DNA of 64,000 bases from Capillibacterium thermochitinicola (GCF_013664685.1 NZ_JAAKDE010000010.1:1-64000), one strand, 5' to 3'. Counted from the first letter of the stretch, positions 17,207 to 26,085 are shown. Notes: generated from the letters alone by a model not told the origin. Numbers and translations: made by a program.

Positions 17207-18996
17207 CAGCTTTGAAATCAGTCTTTGCCGGCCTGCAAAACTGGCTGGTCAATACCTTCAAACTGCGTTCATTACGGACGAAGTTTATCTTGTCGTTTGT
17301 TGCTTTAAGCACGATCCCGATGGTGATCCTGGCCATTTTTTCCTATGGGGTTTATCATGATATCCTGCAACAAAACATTCAGTCGTACACCAGCGAGGTT
17401 ATTGACCGGGTCGACCGTAACCTGGAGATTTACCTGAGCGATCTGGAACGGATTTTGGAACTGCGGAACGACTATTATAACCTGCAGTTTATTAAATTAA
17501 GCCTTGCGGGTGACGTTGAAGGCAACCGCAAGTTTACCTTCCGGCTTTGGGAAAATCTGAATAACATCCGGAATTATAAAACCGAATTAAGGGATGTCTC
17601 CATCACGACGATTGGCGGGGTAACGATTGGTTGTTACGGCGTGACCCATACCGATTTGTCGCAGAACAAATTGTTTCAGACCTTGGCGAACCGGACATCC
17701 AAGGAAAACAGCATCGCCATTTGGGGGCCGCACCCGGACTGGTTGGGAGGTCCCGTCTTTTCCGTCGGGAAGGCGATTCATGGTGACTATGATAATTTTT
17801 TGGGCATGATGAGCATCGATGTAGATGTGGAATTATTGGACCGGATTTGCGGGAATATCAGGCTTGGTAAGACCGGTTACATCATGTTGGTTGATGAAGA
17901 CAACCGGATCATTTACCACCCGAATCCGGAGTTAATCGGGAAAATGATCGGTGCTTTGCTGGGAGAATCGTCGCTTACCGATTGGCAACAGGACTTTACG
18001 ACCAAAATGGGACCGGGCAATCAACTGATCCGGGTTAAGACTTTTGCTCCGGCCAACTGGAAAATTATCGGTCTCTCCAACCGGTTCGAACTGGCGACGG
18101 AGATGCAAAAGATTACCGGGCTTGCGCTAACGATCATTGTCAGCACGATTCTGGTCTTGACCTTAATGGCGGTCTATTTTGCCCATTTGCTGACCAATCC
18201 CTTGAAAGAATTGCAGCAATCAATGAGACAGGCTTCGGAGGACTTAAATACGAACGCAGTGATCCACACCATGGATGAGATCGGCGAACTGAGCGAGACA
18301 TTCAACCAGATGTTGGCCCGGATTCGCCAGTTGATGAATCAGAGTGTCCAGGAACAGGAGAAAATGCGCCGGACCGAAATGCGGGCGCTGCAAGAACAGA
18401 TTAAACCGCATTTCATCTATAATACGCTCGATCTCATCATTGGCCTCTTGGAAACGAATAAAAATGAAGATGTGATCAACACAGTGGAGGCGCTGGGCGC
18501 CTTTTTCCGGACCAGTCTCAGCCATGGCCAGGAGTTAATCACCATCCGCGAAGAGGTCGAGCATGTCCGCAATTACCTCTATATTCAAAAGATCCGCCAT
18601 GGTGACAAATATAACTATGTGATCGAAGTCCAGGAGCAATTATTGAATAAGAAAACCATCAAACTCATCCTCCAGCCGATTGTGGAAAACGCAATCTACC
18701 ATGGGGTAAGGGAGTTGGAAACCGCGGGCGGCCTGATCACGATCAAAGGGTTTTTCATGGAAGATGCGAAGACGGTCTGCTTCCAAGTGATTGATAACGG
18801 GGTCGGTATGGACCCGGCAAAAATGGAGGATATTAACCGCTGCTTGCGGGAGAGCGGGACCGAACAACGGTATTTCGGGATTAGTAATGTCAATGAACGG
18901 ATTAGACTGGCTTTTGGACCGGAGTACGGTGTAGAGTTGAGCGCGACCCCGGGCGGGGGAGTGACGGTGACGATCAAACTGCCGGTTGTTATGTAA
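17203..18996 (+). CDS. YesM-type sensor histidine kinase
   Basis: Two-helix membrane histidine kinase of about 597 residues. Order: TM1 (FILSFVALSTIPMVILAIF), Cache sensor (GKTGYIMLVDEDNRIIYHPNPELIG near 225-250), TM2 (ALTIIVSTILVLTLMAVYF), HAMP with TMDEIGELSETFNQM, then the His_kinase segment ALQEQIKPHFIYNTLDLI with phospho-acceptor His about residue 403, and an ATPase domain with N-box PIVENAIYHG and G-box VIDNGVGMD. ATG 17203 overlaps the binding-protein stop as ATGA; in-frame ATG 17191 is an alternative. It should phosphorylate the adjacent YesN-type regulator in response to the periplasmic binding protein. Confidence 0.9.
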   Translation: MTALKSVFAGLQNWLVNTFKLRSLRTKFILSFVALSTIPMVILAIFSYGVYHDILQQNIQSYTSEVIDRVDRNLEIYLSDLERILELRNDYYNLQFIKLSLAGDVEGNRKFTFRLWENLNNIRNYKTELRDVSITTIGGVTIGCYGVTHTDLSQNKLFQTLANRTSKENSIAIWGPHPDWLGGPVFSVGKAIHGDYDNFLGMMSIDVDVELLDRICGNIRLGKTGYIMLVDEDNRIIYHPNPELIGKMIGALLGESSLTDWQQDFTTKMGPGNQLIRVKTFAPANWKIIGLSNRFELATEMQKITGLALTIIVSTILVLTLMAVYFAHLLTNPLKELQQSMRQASEDLNTNAVIHTMDEIGELSETFNQMLARIRQLMNQSVQEQEKMRRTEMRALQEQIKPHFIYNTLDLIIGLLETNKNEDVINTVEALGAFFRTSLSHGQELITIREEVEHVRNYLYIQKIRHGDKYNYVIEVQEQLLNKKTIKLILQPIVENAIYHGVRELETAGGLITIKGFFMEDAKTVCFQVIDNGVGMDPAKMEDINRCLRESGTEQRYFGISNVNERIRLAFGPEYGVELSATPGGGVTVTIKLPVVM

Positions 18997-19009
18997 AGGG
19001 GTGGAGAAG

Positions 19010-19480
19010 TTGTTCGGACTATTGCTGGTCGAGGATGAAGAAGCGATTCGCAAGAAACTAATGAACAACGTGGCGTGGGCCGATTACGGCTTTGCACCGG
19101 TTTTGGGAGCGGCCAACGGACTGGAGGCGCTCGCGCTCATCGAGAAGCATCCCGTGAAGATTATGGTGACTGATGTCCAGATGCCGAAGATGAACGGGAT
19201 TGAACTGATTAAAGAGATCAAACGCCGCGGCTACCAGATGAAGATCATTGTGATCTCCGGCTTTGCCGAGTTTGAATATGCGCAGGAATCGATCAAACTA
19301 AACGTCTCCGATTATCTGCTTAAACCCTTCGCCAGTAAAAGACTGCTGGAAGTGGCCCTCCGTTTCAAGGAGGAGCTTGAAAAGGAAGAAGCGGAGCGGT
19401 CGGAGATGAATGACCTCCGGGACCAGTTAAAAAAAAAAATAAGACCGCTTTGGTTGAAAAACTCTTGTTGGATTTGCTGA
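19010..19480 (+). CDS. YesN-type response regulator, N-terminal part (frame broken)
   Basis: Receiver domain of an AraC-type response regulator. It starts LFGLLLVEDEEAIRKK with acidic residues in place, phospho-acceptor Asp about residue 55 in VTDVQMPKMNG, and the SDYLLKPF lysine. TTG 19010 follows a GGAG-containing site inside AAAGGGGTGGAG. After the receiver comes a coiled helix, and then a run of 11 A at 19429-19439. In this frame translation ends 13 codons later at 19480, whereas the homologous central and DNA-binding domains continue in the -1 frame. Either a frameshift mutation, an assembly error, or slippage on the A-run restores the full protein. Confidence 0.82.
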   Translation: MFGLLLVEDEEAIRKKLMNNVAWADYGFAPVLGAANGLEALALIEKHPVKIMVTDVQMPKMNGIELIKEIKRRGYQMKIIVISGFAEFEYAQESIKLNVSDYLLKPFASKRLLEVALRFKEELEKEEAERSEMNDLRDQLKKKIRPLWLKNSCWIC

Positions 19481-20604
19481 ACGGGAATGCGGTCGCCAAT
19501 ATTGACGCCCAGTTGGATTTTTTGGGGATCAGCGGGATTAATAACCGTGACTTTCAAGTGGCGGTGATTGAGCTTCCGGAGACCCATTTGGCGGAATTAA
19601 ATGAAGAAGAAAAGTATCTCCTCAGCTTGCACCTTCACCAACAGGCCCAACGGTTGGCCAATGCCAACGCCTACCGCACTTTTGTCGTCAACCACCATCG
19701 TAACCAGGTCGTCTTAATCTTCATGGACCCGGATCACAATTTACCGCTGCGCCTGGAGGAGATTGTCTCCCAGGTACATTTGGCCTTAAAACTTCCGGTC
19801 GCCTGCGGATTGGGCCGTCAATACCGGGATCTGGCGGACCTGGCCGTTTCCTACCGGGAGGCATGTACCGCGTTGCAATATCGTTATTTATACGGAATGA
19901 ATCAGGTTTTCTTTATTAACGATCTTAATCCGGATAATCAATCCTACCATAAAATCCTCAATGGGCTGCACCGCCACCCGATTTTCGACAATATAAAAAT
20001 CGGAGCGGAATCAGCGATCGAAGAGGATTTGAACAGGATCATTGAGGAGGTCCGTCTGGCCAAACTAAATCCGGAATTATCAAAGATGGTGGCCAGCAAT
20101 CTAATTCTGTTAACCCTTGCTACCCTAAATGAACTGGGGTATAACGCCGGGGAAATATTTGGTGCCAATGACACTACTCTGGTTGACTTGAATCAGATCG
20201 GAAGTTTGGAGGAGTTGAAGCAGCTTTTGCATTCTTTTTTTAACCGGATAAATAATCATATCCGGCAAAAACGCGCTTCCCTCAATCATCAACTGGTTGA
20301 GGAGATCCGGCGGTATCTGGATGAAAACTTCGCTGCGGATATTACCCTTTCCGCCATGGCCAATCGTTATAATATTAGTCCCAGCTACCTCAGTCTCTTA
20401 TTTACGGAACGGACCGGGAAGAATTTCATCGATTATCTCACCGAACGCCGGATTAAGAAAGCCAAAGAGTTGCTGAAACATACCGATCTAAAAATTTATG
20501 AGATCTCCAATGCCGTCGGTTATAAGGATTCCTTTTATTTCAGCAATTGCTTTAAAAAGATGACGGGGATGTCTCCCAGCGAATACCGGGAGAATACTAA
20601 GTGA
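19450..20604 (+). CDS. YesN-type response regulator, central and AraC DNA-binding part
   Basis: Continuation of the regulator in the -1 frame; homology-like reading begins right at the A-run (KNKTALVEKLLLDLLNGN). It has a central domain of about 240 residues and a C-terminal AraC/XylS domain with two helix-turn-helix units: ITLSAMANRYNISPSYLSLLFTERTGKNFIDYL and IYEISNAVGYKDSFYFSNCFKKMTGMSPSEYR. Both halves are free of other damage, which argues for recent mutation or for functional slippage. A full protein would be about 530 residues, normal for YesN. The probable target is the YtfQ-type importer operon upstream. Confidence 0.82.
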   Translation: MVEKLLLDLLNGNAVANIDAQLDFLGISGINNRDFQVAVIELPETHLAELNEEEKYLLSLHLHQQAQRLANANAYRTFVVNHHRNQVVLIFMDPDHNLPLRLEEIVSQVHLALKLPVACGLGRQYRDLADLAVSYREACTALQYRYLYGMNQVFFINDLNPDNQSYHKILNGLHRHPIFDNIKIGAESAIEEDLNRIIEEVRLAKLNPELSKMVASNLILLTLATLNELGYNAGEIFGANDTTLVDLNQIGSLEELKQLLHSFFNRINNHIRQKRASLNHQLVEEIRRYLDENFAADITLSAMANRYNISPSYLSLLFTERTGKNFIDYLTERRIKKAKELLKHTDLKIYEISNAVGYKDSFYFSNCFKKMTGMSPSEYRENTK

Positions 20605-20636
20605 TTAATTGGTTTAACTATACAACATCAGTTCGA

Positions 20637-20668
20637 TCGCCCGGAGTAATCGGGCTTTTCTTTTATAT
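20637..20668 (+). terminator. Terminator after the sensory cluster
   Basis: GCCCG (20639-20643) pairs with CGGGC (20651-20655), followed by TTTTCTTTT. The stem is short but the T-run is good. The following 20670-20944 has no intact gene; it contains an upstream remnant discussed with the Uma2 entry. Confidence 0.7.
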
Positions 20669-20944
20669 TTAGTGGTGGAAATATTGTCGCCAACGAGCCG
20701 TCGGGGGGACCGGCAGAAAAAGATGGAAATTGATCGTGAGGTTTGGATGAAAGGGGATAGGCGTTTCACCAACGGGTGCCGCGCCAAGGATTCCCGGAAA
20801 CTTGACAGAAAATATCTTAATATCGTAAGATTTAAAAGGCGTAAAGGAGGAAAAGGGATACATGGACGGTAGCGAGGACGGAGATAGTAACCGTCTACTG
20901 CCAAAACCGGTAACAATAAAAAGTTTTTGCGGCAAAAAACAGTA

Positions 20945-21364
20945 ATGACAATGGCGAATAAATTTTCTTCCTGGTTTGAAGGTAAAAAATGCTTTCCCTT
21001 GGCCTTACCGCTCGACGTAACACTGTATAAAGAAGGCAAGCCTAACGTGGTTCAGCCTGACCTGCTGGTTATCTGCGACCAGGAAAATATCAAAGAAGAT
21101 GATACTTATATGGGGACGCCCACTCTGGTGGTGGAGATTCTCTCGGAGAAGACAAGAAGCAGAGATCTCATTAAAAAGCTGGATTTATACATGCAGAGCG
21201 GGGTGGAAGAATACTGGATTGTCAATCCTTTTGCCGAGGAGATCACCGTTTATTGGTTTAAGGAAAGGGAGATCGAAAACTCCACGACCTTTAAAAAAGG
21301 GGAAAGAGCAGCCTCTTTCGTCTTCCCGGGTTTGGGGATCGATGTTAATGCGGTCTTTGGTTAA
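20945..21364 (+). pseudogene. Uma2-family nuclease (DUF820), N-terminally truncated
   Basis: The 139-residue frame matches the back two thirds of Uma2 proteins: PDLLVICDQENI, then TLVVEILSEKTRSRDLIKKLDLYMQSGVEEYWIVNP, which carries the PD-(D/E)xK-type catalytic residues. Family members are about 185-190 residues, so roughly 50 N-terminal residues are missing. ATG 20945 (or TTG 20927) has no convincing ribosome binding site; an AAAGGAGG with a short aborted frame lies upstream near 20843, consistent with decay of the original start region. Probably a pseudogene, though the catalytic core is complete. Confidence 0.6.
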
Positions 21365-21530
21365 CGAGCGCACTAAAAAGGGTGGTCCAGCCGGGAAGCC
21401 GACTACGTTTGGACATGGCAAGGGATTGGAGATTGGGAGCCGGCGTTGTTGCTAAGGTATACGTCGGATCTGTCGGGTAAACTAGGGCCTTGTATAAACC
21501 AACCAGCCGGGGATAAGGGGGGGGATTGGC

Positions 21531-22742
21531 GTGGCTAATTTTATTCGTTTTATCATCTTTGATTTGCCCGATGGTTTAAGGTTCTTGTTGATCCTGTTCT
21601 TGATTGTAATCAACTACGGTGCCGAGTTTTTGGTCAAACGGTCCGTATCAAAAGTTTACCTTAAAACCAACTCCCCGGAAGAAGCAGTGAATAAACTGCG
21701 CATCTACAACCAATACATCTTGGCCATCCTGCAGATCGTCACGATCGTCGCTTTGGAGTTTTTGGTCGCGAAGTATTTTACTCTTAATGGGAAAACCGGA
21801 CGGATCCTTTTTATGACCCTTATTCCTTTTGTCTTTTTGATGGTCGTAAACATTGGGCAATTATTAATCATCAATAAAACTTACCAGCGGATTAGAGGAA
21901 CAACCGAATCCTTGTTTAATCAGATTAGGGATCTGGCCTTAACTTTCTTGCTGATTTTGGTGCCGGCCGGGATCATCGGAACCATTATGTTTTTTGCGCG
22001 CGAAATCAAGGTCGAGAGTGAAGCTTTGGAGAATATTATCACCGCCGCCATTCCAATCACGATGATGTTTCTCTTCAATCTAATCCTCCCCTTTTTCTAT
22101 CCGAAGTTATTAAAGGCGGTTGCTTTGGAAGATGCTGGATTAAGGGGGCTCCTTGACCAACTCTTTGTGAAAGCGGGAGTCAAGCGGGCGCAGTTCTATC
22201 AATGGCCCACCAAGGGAAAAAAGATCGCCAATGCGCTGGTGGTGGGCTTGGTAAACCCCAAGGTCTTGATCAGCGACTATTATCTGGAAAACGCCGAACC
22301 CGCTGAGATTGAAGCGATTATTGCCCATGAAGTTGGCCACCTTAAGCATAAGCATCTGCTCAAACGCCTGTTGTATCTTGTTGGCGGGATATGCGAGCTT
22401 ATTTTCGTGGGAGCTCTGCTGGAGTGGTATGAAAATTACACCGGGAAAGAGATCAATGTATACTTAGGATTAGCCATTCTCCTGGGGCCATTTCTTTTCT
22501 ATATCTCCCTCGGCCTCTTGAAATACTACCGACACCAAGAAAAAAAGGCGGATGAATTTGCGCTTGAAATTGGTGTTCAACCGGAAGTCATGATCACCGC
22601 CCTCCTTAAGCTGGCGCGATTGAACCATATGACGACTAAATTAAAGAAGTTGGACGAGAGGTTCCAGACCCATCCTTCGACGGCAAGGCGAATTGCGCAG
22701 ATCGAAAAGATCAGCGGTTATAAGTATGAGTCTAAACACTGA
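21531..22742 (+). CDS. M48-family membrane metalloprotease
   Basis: Integral-membrane zinc protease related to HtpX/Ste24, 403 residues. The active site is IIAHEVGHLKHKH (HExxH) around residue 266, with the downstream glutamate of the KKADEFALEIG segment (about 350) as third ligand. Four to six hydrophobic helices precede and surround the motif. GTG 21531 follows a G-rich site. It is likely to degrade damaged membrane proteins. No functional link to the neighbours is apparent. Confidence 0.88.
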   Translation: MANFIRFIIFDLPDGLRFLLILFLIVINYGAEFLVKRSVSKVYLKTNSPEEAVNKLRIYNQYILAILQIVTIVALEFLVAKYFTLNGKTGRILFMTLIPFVFLMVVNIGQLLIINKTYQRIRGTTESLFNQIRDLALTFLLILVPAGIIGTIMFFAREIKVESEALENIITAAIPITMMFLFNLILPFFYPKLLKAVALEDAGLRGLLDQLFVKAGVKRAQFYQWPTKGKKIANALVVGLVNPKVLISDYYLENAEPAEIEAIIAHEVGHLKHKHLLKRLLYLVGGICELIFVGALLEWYENYTGKEINVYLGLAILLGPFLFYISLGLLKYYRHQEKKADEFALEIGVQPEVMITALLKLARLNHMTTKLKKLDERFQTHPSTARRIAQIEKISGYKYESKH

Positions 22743-22786
22743 GATGTCTTAAAATAATAATCCGGAGGTTGTAAAGGGAGACTGCC

Positions 22787-23203
22787 ATGAAGATTTTAGT
22801 AATTGATGCCCAGGGTGGCGGGATTGGCAAGCAACTGGTGGCGGCGATCAAGCAAAGTATTCCCAATGCGGTGGTGACTGCGGTTGGCACCAACAGTACG
22901 GCCACTGCCGCCATGCTGAAAGCCGGAGCCGACTATGCGGCCACCGGAGAAAATGCCGTGGTGGTCGGCTGCCGTAACGCCGATATTATTGTCGGCCCGA
23001 TTGGGATGGTGATCGCGGACGCCCTTTTCGGCGAGATTACGCCGCGGATGGCGCGGGCCGTGGGACAAAGTGCGGCCAAAAGAATCATGGTTCCCATTAG
23101 TCATTGCGATAACATCGTCGTCGGCGTGGCCGATTTGTCCATATCCGCCATGATCCAAGCGGTGGTCAAAACGATCCAGGGCCTCGCCGGCAACCAGGGG
23201 TAA
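22787..23203 (+). CDS. DUF3842 family protein
   Basis: Small cytoplasmic protein of 138 residues matching the DUF3842 pattern. It begins MKILVIDAQGGGIGKQLV, a nucleotide-binding-like glycine loop, followed by VGTNSTATAAMLKAGAD and GPIGMVIADALFGEITP. It ends with a short helix. The function of the family is not known to me; the fold looks Rossmann-like. It stands alone between a protease gene and purC, with a good AGG-containing site upstream. Confidence 0.85.
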   Translation: MKILVIDAQGGGIGKQLVAAIKQSIPNAVVTAVGTNSTATAAMLKAGADYAATGENAVVVGCRNADIIVGPIGMVIADALFGEITPRMARAVGQSAAKRIMVPISHCDNIVVGVADLSISAMIQAVVKTIQGLAGNQG

Positions 23204-23428
23204 ACAGCACTGCACAGTACCTTATTCAGATTTGAACTTTGTGCTGCCCAACCGAGTAAGAAGTATTATTAGTATTATTCGATTCTGTACTTGATTATTG
23301 TAAAAGAAAATTGCCAGGTGATATATTAGTGGTCAGAGATAACTGTCCGCCTGGATTACGGGTTTTATGGCCAAGGGCGAACAGGGATACAATAACAAAT
23401 GACAAAATAAAACCGGGAGGAGTATTAA

Positions 23429-24106
23429 ATGCAATTAATAAAAAAAGGCAAAACAAAGGATGTTTACGCTTTGGAAGATGGGAACATCCTGCTCAAATTT
23501 AAAGATGATGCCACGGTTGGCGAGGACGGGCGGCTCGACCCGGGCGGAAACAAGGTCGGAGCGACGATCCAGGGATTGGGACTGTCCTCTTTGCGGATCA
23601 GCAAATATTATTTCGAAAAAATCAATGCGGCCGGGATCTTAACCCATTACATCGACAGTGACTTGGAGGCAGGAACAATGACGGTTAGACCGGCTACCAT
23701 TTTTGGTAAAGGGGTCGAGATTATCTGCCGGCTCAAGGCCACCGGCAGCTTCATCCGGCGTTATGGCGATTACTGCACAGAAGGACAGGACTTGGATTTT
23801 TACGTTGAAGTCAGCCTTAAAGACGACGAGCGTGGCGATCCGATGATCACTCCGGATGCCCTTGCTATGTTAGGGATTATGAGCCGGTCTGAATACGAGG
23901 AAGTACGGACGCTGACCAAGCAGATCACGAGGATCATTCGTGATGATTTAAAAGCCAAAGGATTGACGCTGTATGATATAAAACTGGAATTCGGCCGGAT
24001 CGACGGTAAAGTGGCCCTGATCGACGAAATCTCCTCCGGATGTATGCGCGTCTACAAAGATGATCAATGGCTGCATACCGTGGAATTGGAAAAATACTTT
24101 TCATAG
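23429..24106 (+). CDS. purC: SAICAR synthase (purine biosynthesis)
   Basis: Phosphoribosylaminoimidazole-succinocarboxamide synthase, which joins aspartate to CAIR in an ATP-dependent step of purine synthesis. At 225 residues it is near the usual 235. Motifs: KGKTKDVYALEDGNILLKFKDDAT at the N-terminus, EIICRLKATGSFIRRYG, and the metal/substrate region LTLYDIKLEFGRIDGKVALIDEIS. ATG 23429 follows GGGAGG. It is isolated from other purine genes here. The gap 23204-23428 shows no gene and no recognisable riboswitch. Confidence 0.92.
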   Translation: MQLIKKGKTKDVYALEDGNILLKFKDDATVGEDGRLDPGGNKVGATIQGLGLSSLRISKYYFEKINAAGILTHYIDSDLEAGTMTVRPATIFGKGVEIICRLKATGSFIRRYGDYCTEGQDLDFYVEVSLKDDERGDPMITPDALAMLGIMSRSEYEEVRTLTKQITRIIRDDLKAKGLTLYDIKLEFGRIDGKVALIDEISSGCMRVYKDDQWLHTVELEKYFS

Positions 24107-24159
24107 GGCTATTTAACGGCAATGAGCGTAACCGTGACTTTAAATCCTCATCGTCACCC

Positions 24160-24188
24160 TTGCTTTTCCCGCGGCCATCCCGTATAAT
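24160..24188 (+). promoter_or_regulatory. Sigma-A-type promoter for the ECF operon
   Basis: TTGCTT at 24160-24165 and a consensus TATAAT at 24183-24188 are separated by 17 bases. Transcription would begin near 24195, giving a leader of about 225 nucleotides before the ecfA start at 24419. Confidence 0.7.
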
Positions 24189-24194
24189 ATGGTT

Positions 24195-24347
24195 TGATCC
24201 ATTCCACGAAGGAATGTTTGCTTTCTGAAGAAAGCCTGCGTTACTTATATTATTTGATCACCGGCCAATATAGCCTGATATATTTGAATACAGCCGGCTA
24301 ATCTAAACTATATAACTATAAAAAACCAATATCCATGCGAACTGATT
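24195..24347 (+). ncRNA. Structured leader, possible regulatory RNA of unknown class
   Basis: CATTCC-ACGAA-GGAATG (24200-24216) and GCTTTC-TGAA-GAAAGC (24220-24235) are consecutive stems; ATAATAT (24185-24191, around the start point) could close them with ATATTAT further down, and CCGGC...GCCGG pairs across the next 40 bases. The first part resembles the terminator arm at 24351-24380 in sequence. I do not match it to a known riboswitch class. It is placed as expected for a ligand-controlled attenuator of a vitamin transporter. Confidence 0.4.
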
Positions 24348-24400
24348 ACCGCGAAGGTGATTTGACTTCCTGACGGAAGTATTGCCTTCGCGGTTTTGTT
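24348..24400 (+). terminator. Attenuator-like terminator just before ecfA
   Basis: ACCGCGAAGG (24348-24357) pairs with CCTTCGCGGT (24385-24394), with an inner ACTTCC-TGAC-GGAAGT stem, followed by TTTGTTT. It ends 19 bases before the first gene's GTG, so it would stop most leader transcripts unless an alternative fold wins. Confidence 0.75.
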
Positions 24401-24418
24401 TGGTCTGGGGGGAAACCT

Positions 24419-25249
24419 GTGCTGGTTGAGGGGGAAAATATTTGCTACAAATACGACGGTGGCGGTTTCTTTGCCCTCCAAGATGTGGACCTGCGCATCA
24501 AACAGGGTGAGTTTGTCGCCATTCTTGGCGGGAACGGTTCCGGCAAATCAACACTGGTCAGACACCTCAATGCCCTGCTTAAACTGCAACAGGGGGAACT
24601 AAAGGTGGCGCAGATTGATCTCCGGAATGAGGAGGAGATCTGGCGCCTGCGCCGCCTCTGCGGGATGGTGTTTCAAAATCCCGACCACCAGTTTGTCTCT
24701 TCGGTGGTGGAGGAGGACATCGCCTTCGGCCTTGAAAACTACGAAGTCCCCCGCGCCGAAATTCCGGCGCGGGTGCAAGCGGCCCTGGCGATGGTCGAGA
24801 TGACCGGTTACGAGAAGCGGGCGCCGCATACGCTGTCCGGCGGGCAAAAACAGCGCGTTGCTTTGGCCGGTGTGTTGGCGTTGGAACCCGAGATTATCAT
24901 CTTTGATGAGGCCACCGCCATGCTGGACCCCCGCGGCAGGCAGGAAGTGGTGGCGATCATGCATAAGCTGCGCCAAGCCGGCAAGACGATCATCGCCATC
25001 ACCCATTATGTGGAGGAAGCGGTAGCCGCCGACCAAATCATTTTAATGCATCAAGGCCGGATTTTGGCCTGCGGCCGACCGCAATCGATCCTGACCAATC
25101 GCGACCTGATGCGGGCGGCGGAGCTCATCCCGCCCCTGCCGGTGCGCCTCTATTATGACCTGCAACAGGCGGGTGTCTATTTAAACCGCTGCCCACTGAC
25201 GGAGGAGGAACTGGTTGAAGCAATATGTCAATTAAAGTCGAAAACCTGA
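24419..25249 (+). CDS. ecfA1: ECF transporter ATPase, EcfA1-like
   Basis: Cytoplasmic ATPase of an energy-coupling-factor importer, 276 residues. Walker A GGNGSGKST, Q-loop VFQNPDHQFVSSVVEEDIAFGLEN (an ECF hallmark), signature LSGGQKQRV and Walker B IIIFDEATAMLD are all present. GTG 24419 is used, preceded by a G-rich site. It overlaps the next ATPase gene by 25 bases. Two different ATPases, a T component and an S component in sequence make a complete dedicated system. Confidence 0.93.
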   Translation: MLVEGENICYKYDGGGFFALQDVDLRIKQGEFVAILGGNGSGKSTLVRHLNALLKLQQGELKVAQIDLRNEEEIWRLRRLCGMVFQNPDHQFVSSVVEEDIAFGLENYEVPRAEIPARVQAALAMVEMTGYEKRAPHTLSGGQKQRVALAGVLALEPEIIIFDEATAMLDPRGRQEVVAIMHKLRQAGKTIIAITHYVEEAVAADQIILMHQGRILACGRPQSILTNRDLMRAAELIPPLPVRLYYDLQQAGVYLNRCPLTEEELVEAICQLKSKT

Positions 25250-26085
25250 GCTTTTCTTATCGGCAGCCCACGGGGGAGGAAGTCGAAGCCCTGAAAGACG
25301 TCTCCTTTTCGATTGGGCCAGGCGACTTCGTCGGGATCATGGGGACCACCGGCAGTGGCAAAACCACTTTGGTCCAATTGCTGGCCGGACTACGCGCGCC
25401 CGCCGGCGGGCGGATCTATATCAACGGCGAGGAGATCACCGCCAAAGCTTACGACCGGAACCGTTTAAGGCAAACGGTGGGCGTGGTGTTTCAAGAACCG
25501 GAATACCAGCTTTTTGCCGCGACGGTGGAAAAAGACGTCGCCTTCGGGTTGAAGTACAGCGGTTTGACCCACCAGGAAGTAACCGCCCGTGTCCGGTGGG
25601 CCTTGGAAACCATGGGCTTTGACTTTGAAAAAGTCCGCCATCAATCGCCGCTGGCCCTTTCCGGCGGGGAAAAACGGCGGGTCGCAATTGCCGGTGTGCT
25701 TGTCACCAAACCACGGATTCTAATCCTGGACGAGCCCATTGCCGGACTTGACCCCTCCGGCCGGGATAACTTTTTACGGTTACTGACGCAAATGAACCAA
25801 ACCGGAACGACCATTCTTGTGGTTTCCCACAACATGGAGGCCCTGGCCGAGTATACCCGGCATCTGCTGGTGCTGGAGCGGGGCCGCCTGCTTGACTCCG
25901 GACCGACCAGAGAGGTTTTCATCCGCCTGCAGCAAAGGAAGAACGGTTTTCTTGGTCAAACGACTGCGCAAAGAATTGCCACCCGGCTTGCCGAACGTAA
26001 CCTGGCCCTTCCCGCTACGGTCGTCACCTACGCCGATTTACTCGCCGTCCTCAAGCAAGAACTAAGCGGAGGTGGTCAGGAATGA
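25225..26085 (+). CDS. ecfA2: ECF transporter ATPase, EcfA2-like
   Basis: Second ATPase, 286 residues: Walker A GTTGSGKTT, Q-loop VFQEPEYQLFAATVEKDVAFGLKYSG, signature LSGGEKRRV, Walker B ILILDEPIAGLDP. The C-terminal extension after the ATPase core is typical of EcfA2. Start ATG 25225 lies inside the end of ecfA1, implying coupled translation. It pairs with EcfA1 as a heterodimer beneath EcfT. Confidence 0.93.
   Translation: MSIKVENLSFSYRQPTGEEVEALKDVSFSIGPGDFVGIMGTTGSGKTTLVQLLAGLRAPAGGRIYINGEEITAKAYDRNRLRQTVGVVFQEPEYQLFAATVEKDVAFGLKYSGLTHQEVTARVRWALETMGFDFEKVRHQSPLALSGGEKRRVAIAGVLVTKPRILILDEPIAGLDPSGRDNFLRLLTQMNQTGTTILVVSHNMEALAEYTRHLLVLERGRLLDSGPTREVFIRLQQRKNGFLGQTTAQRIATRLAERNLALPATVVTYADLLAVLKQELSGGGQE

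Noticed and set aside
23204-23428. Purine riboswitch before purC
   Set aside because: The three-way-junction core and conserved loops are not found.
24190-24347. Known riboswitch (TPP, cobalamin, FMN, purine, preQ1, folate) in the ECF leader
   Set aside because: None of the conserved core sequences that I know for these classes is present. Kept only as an unclassified leader.
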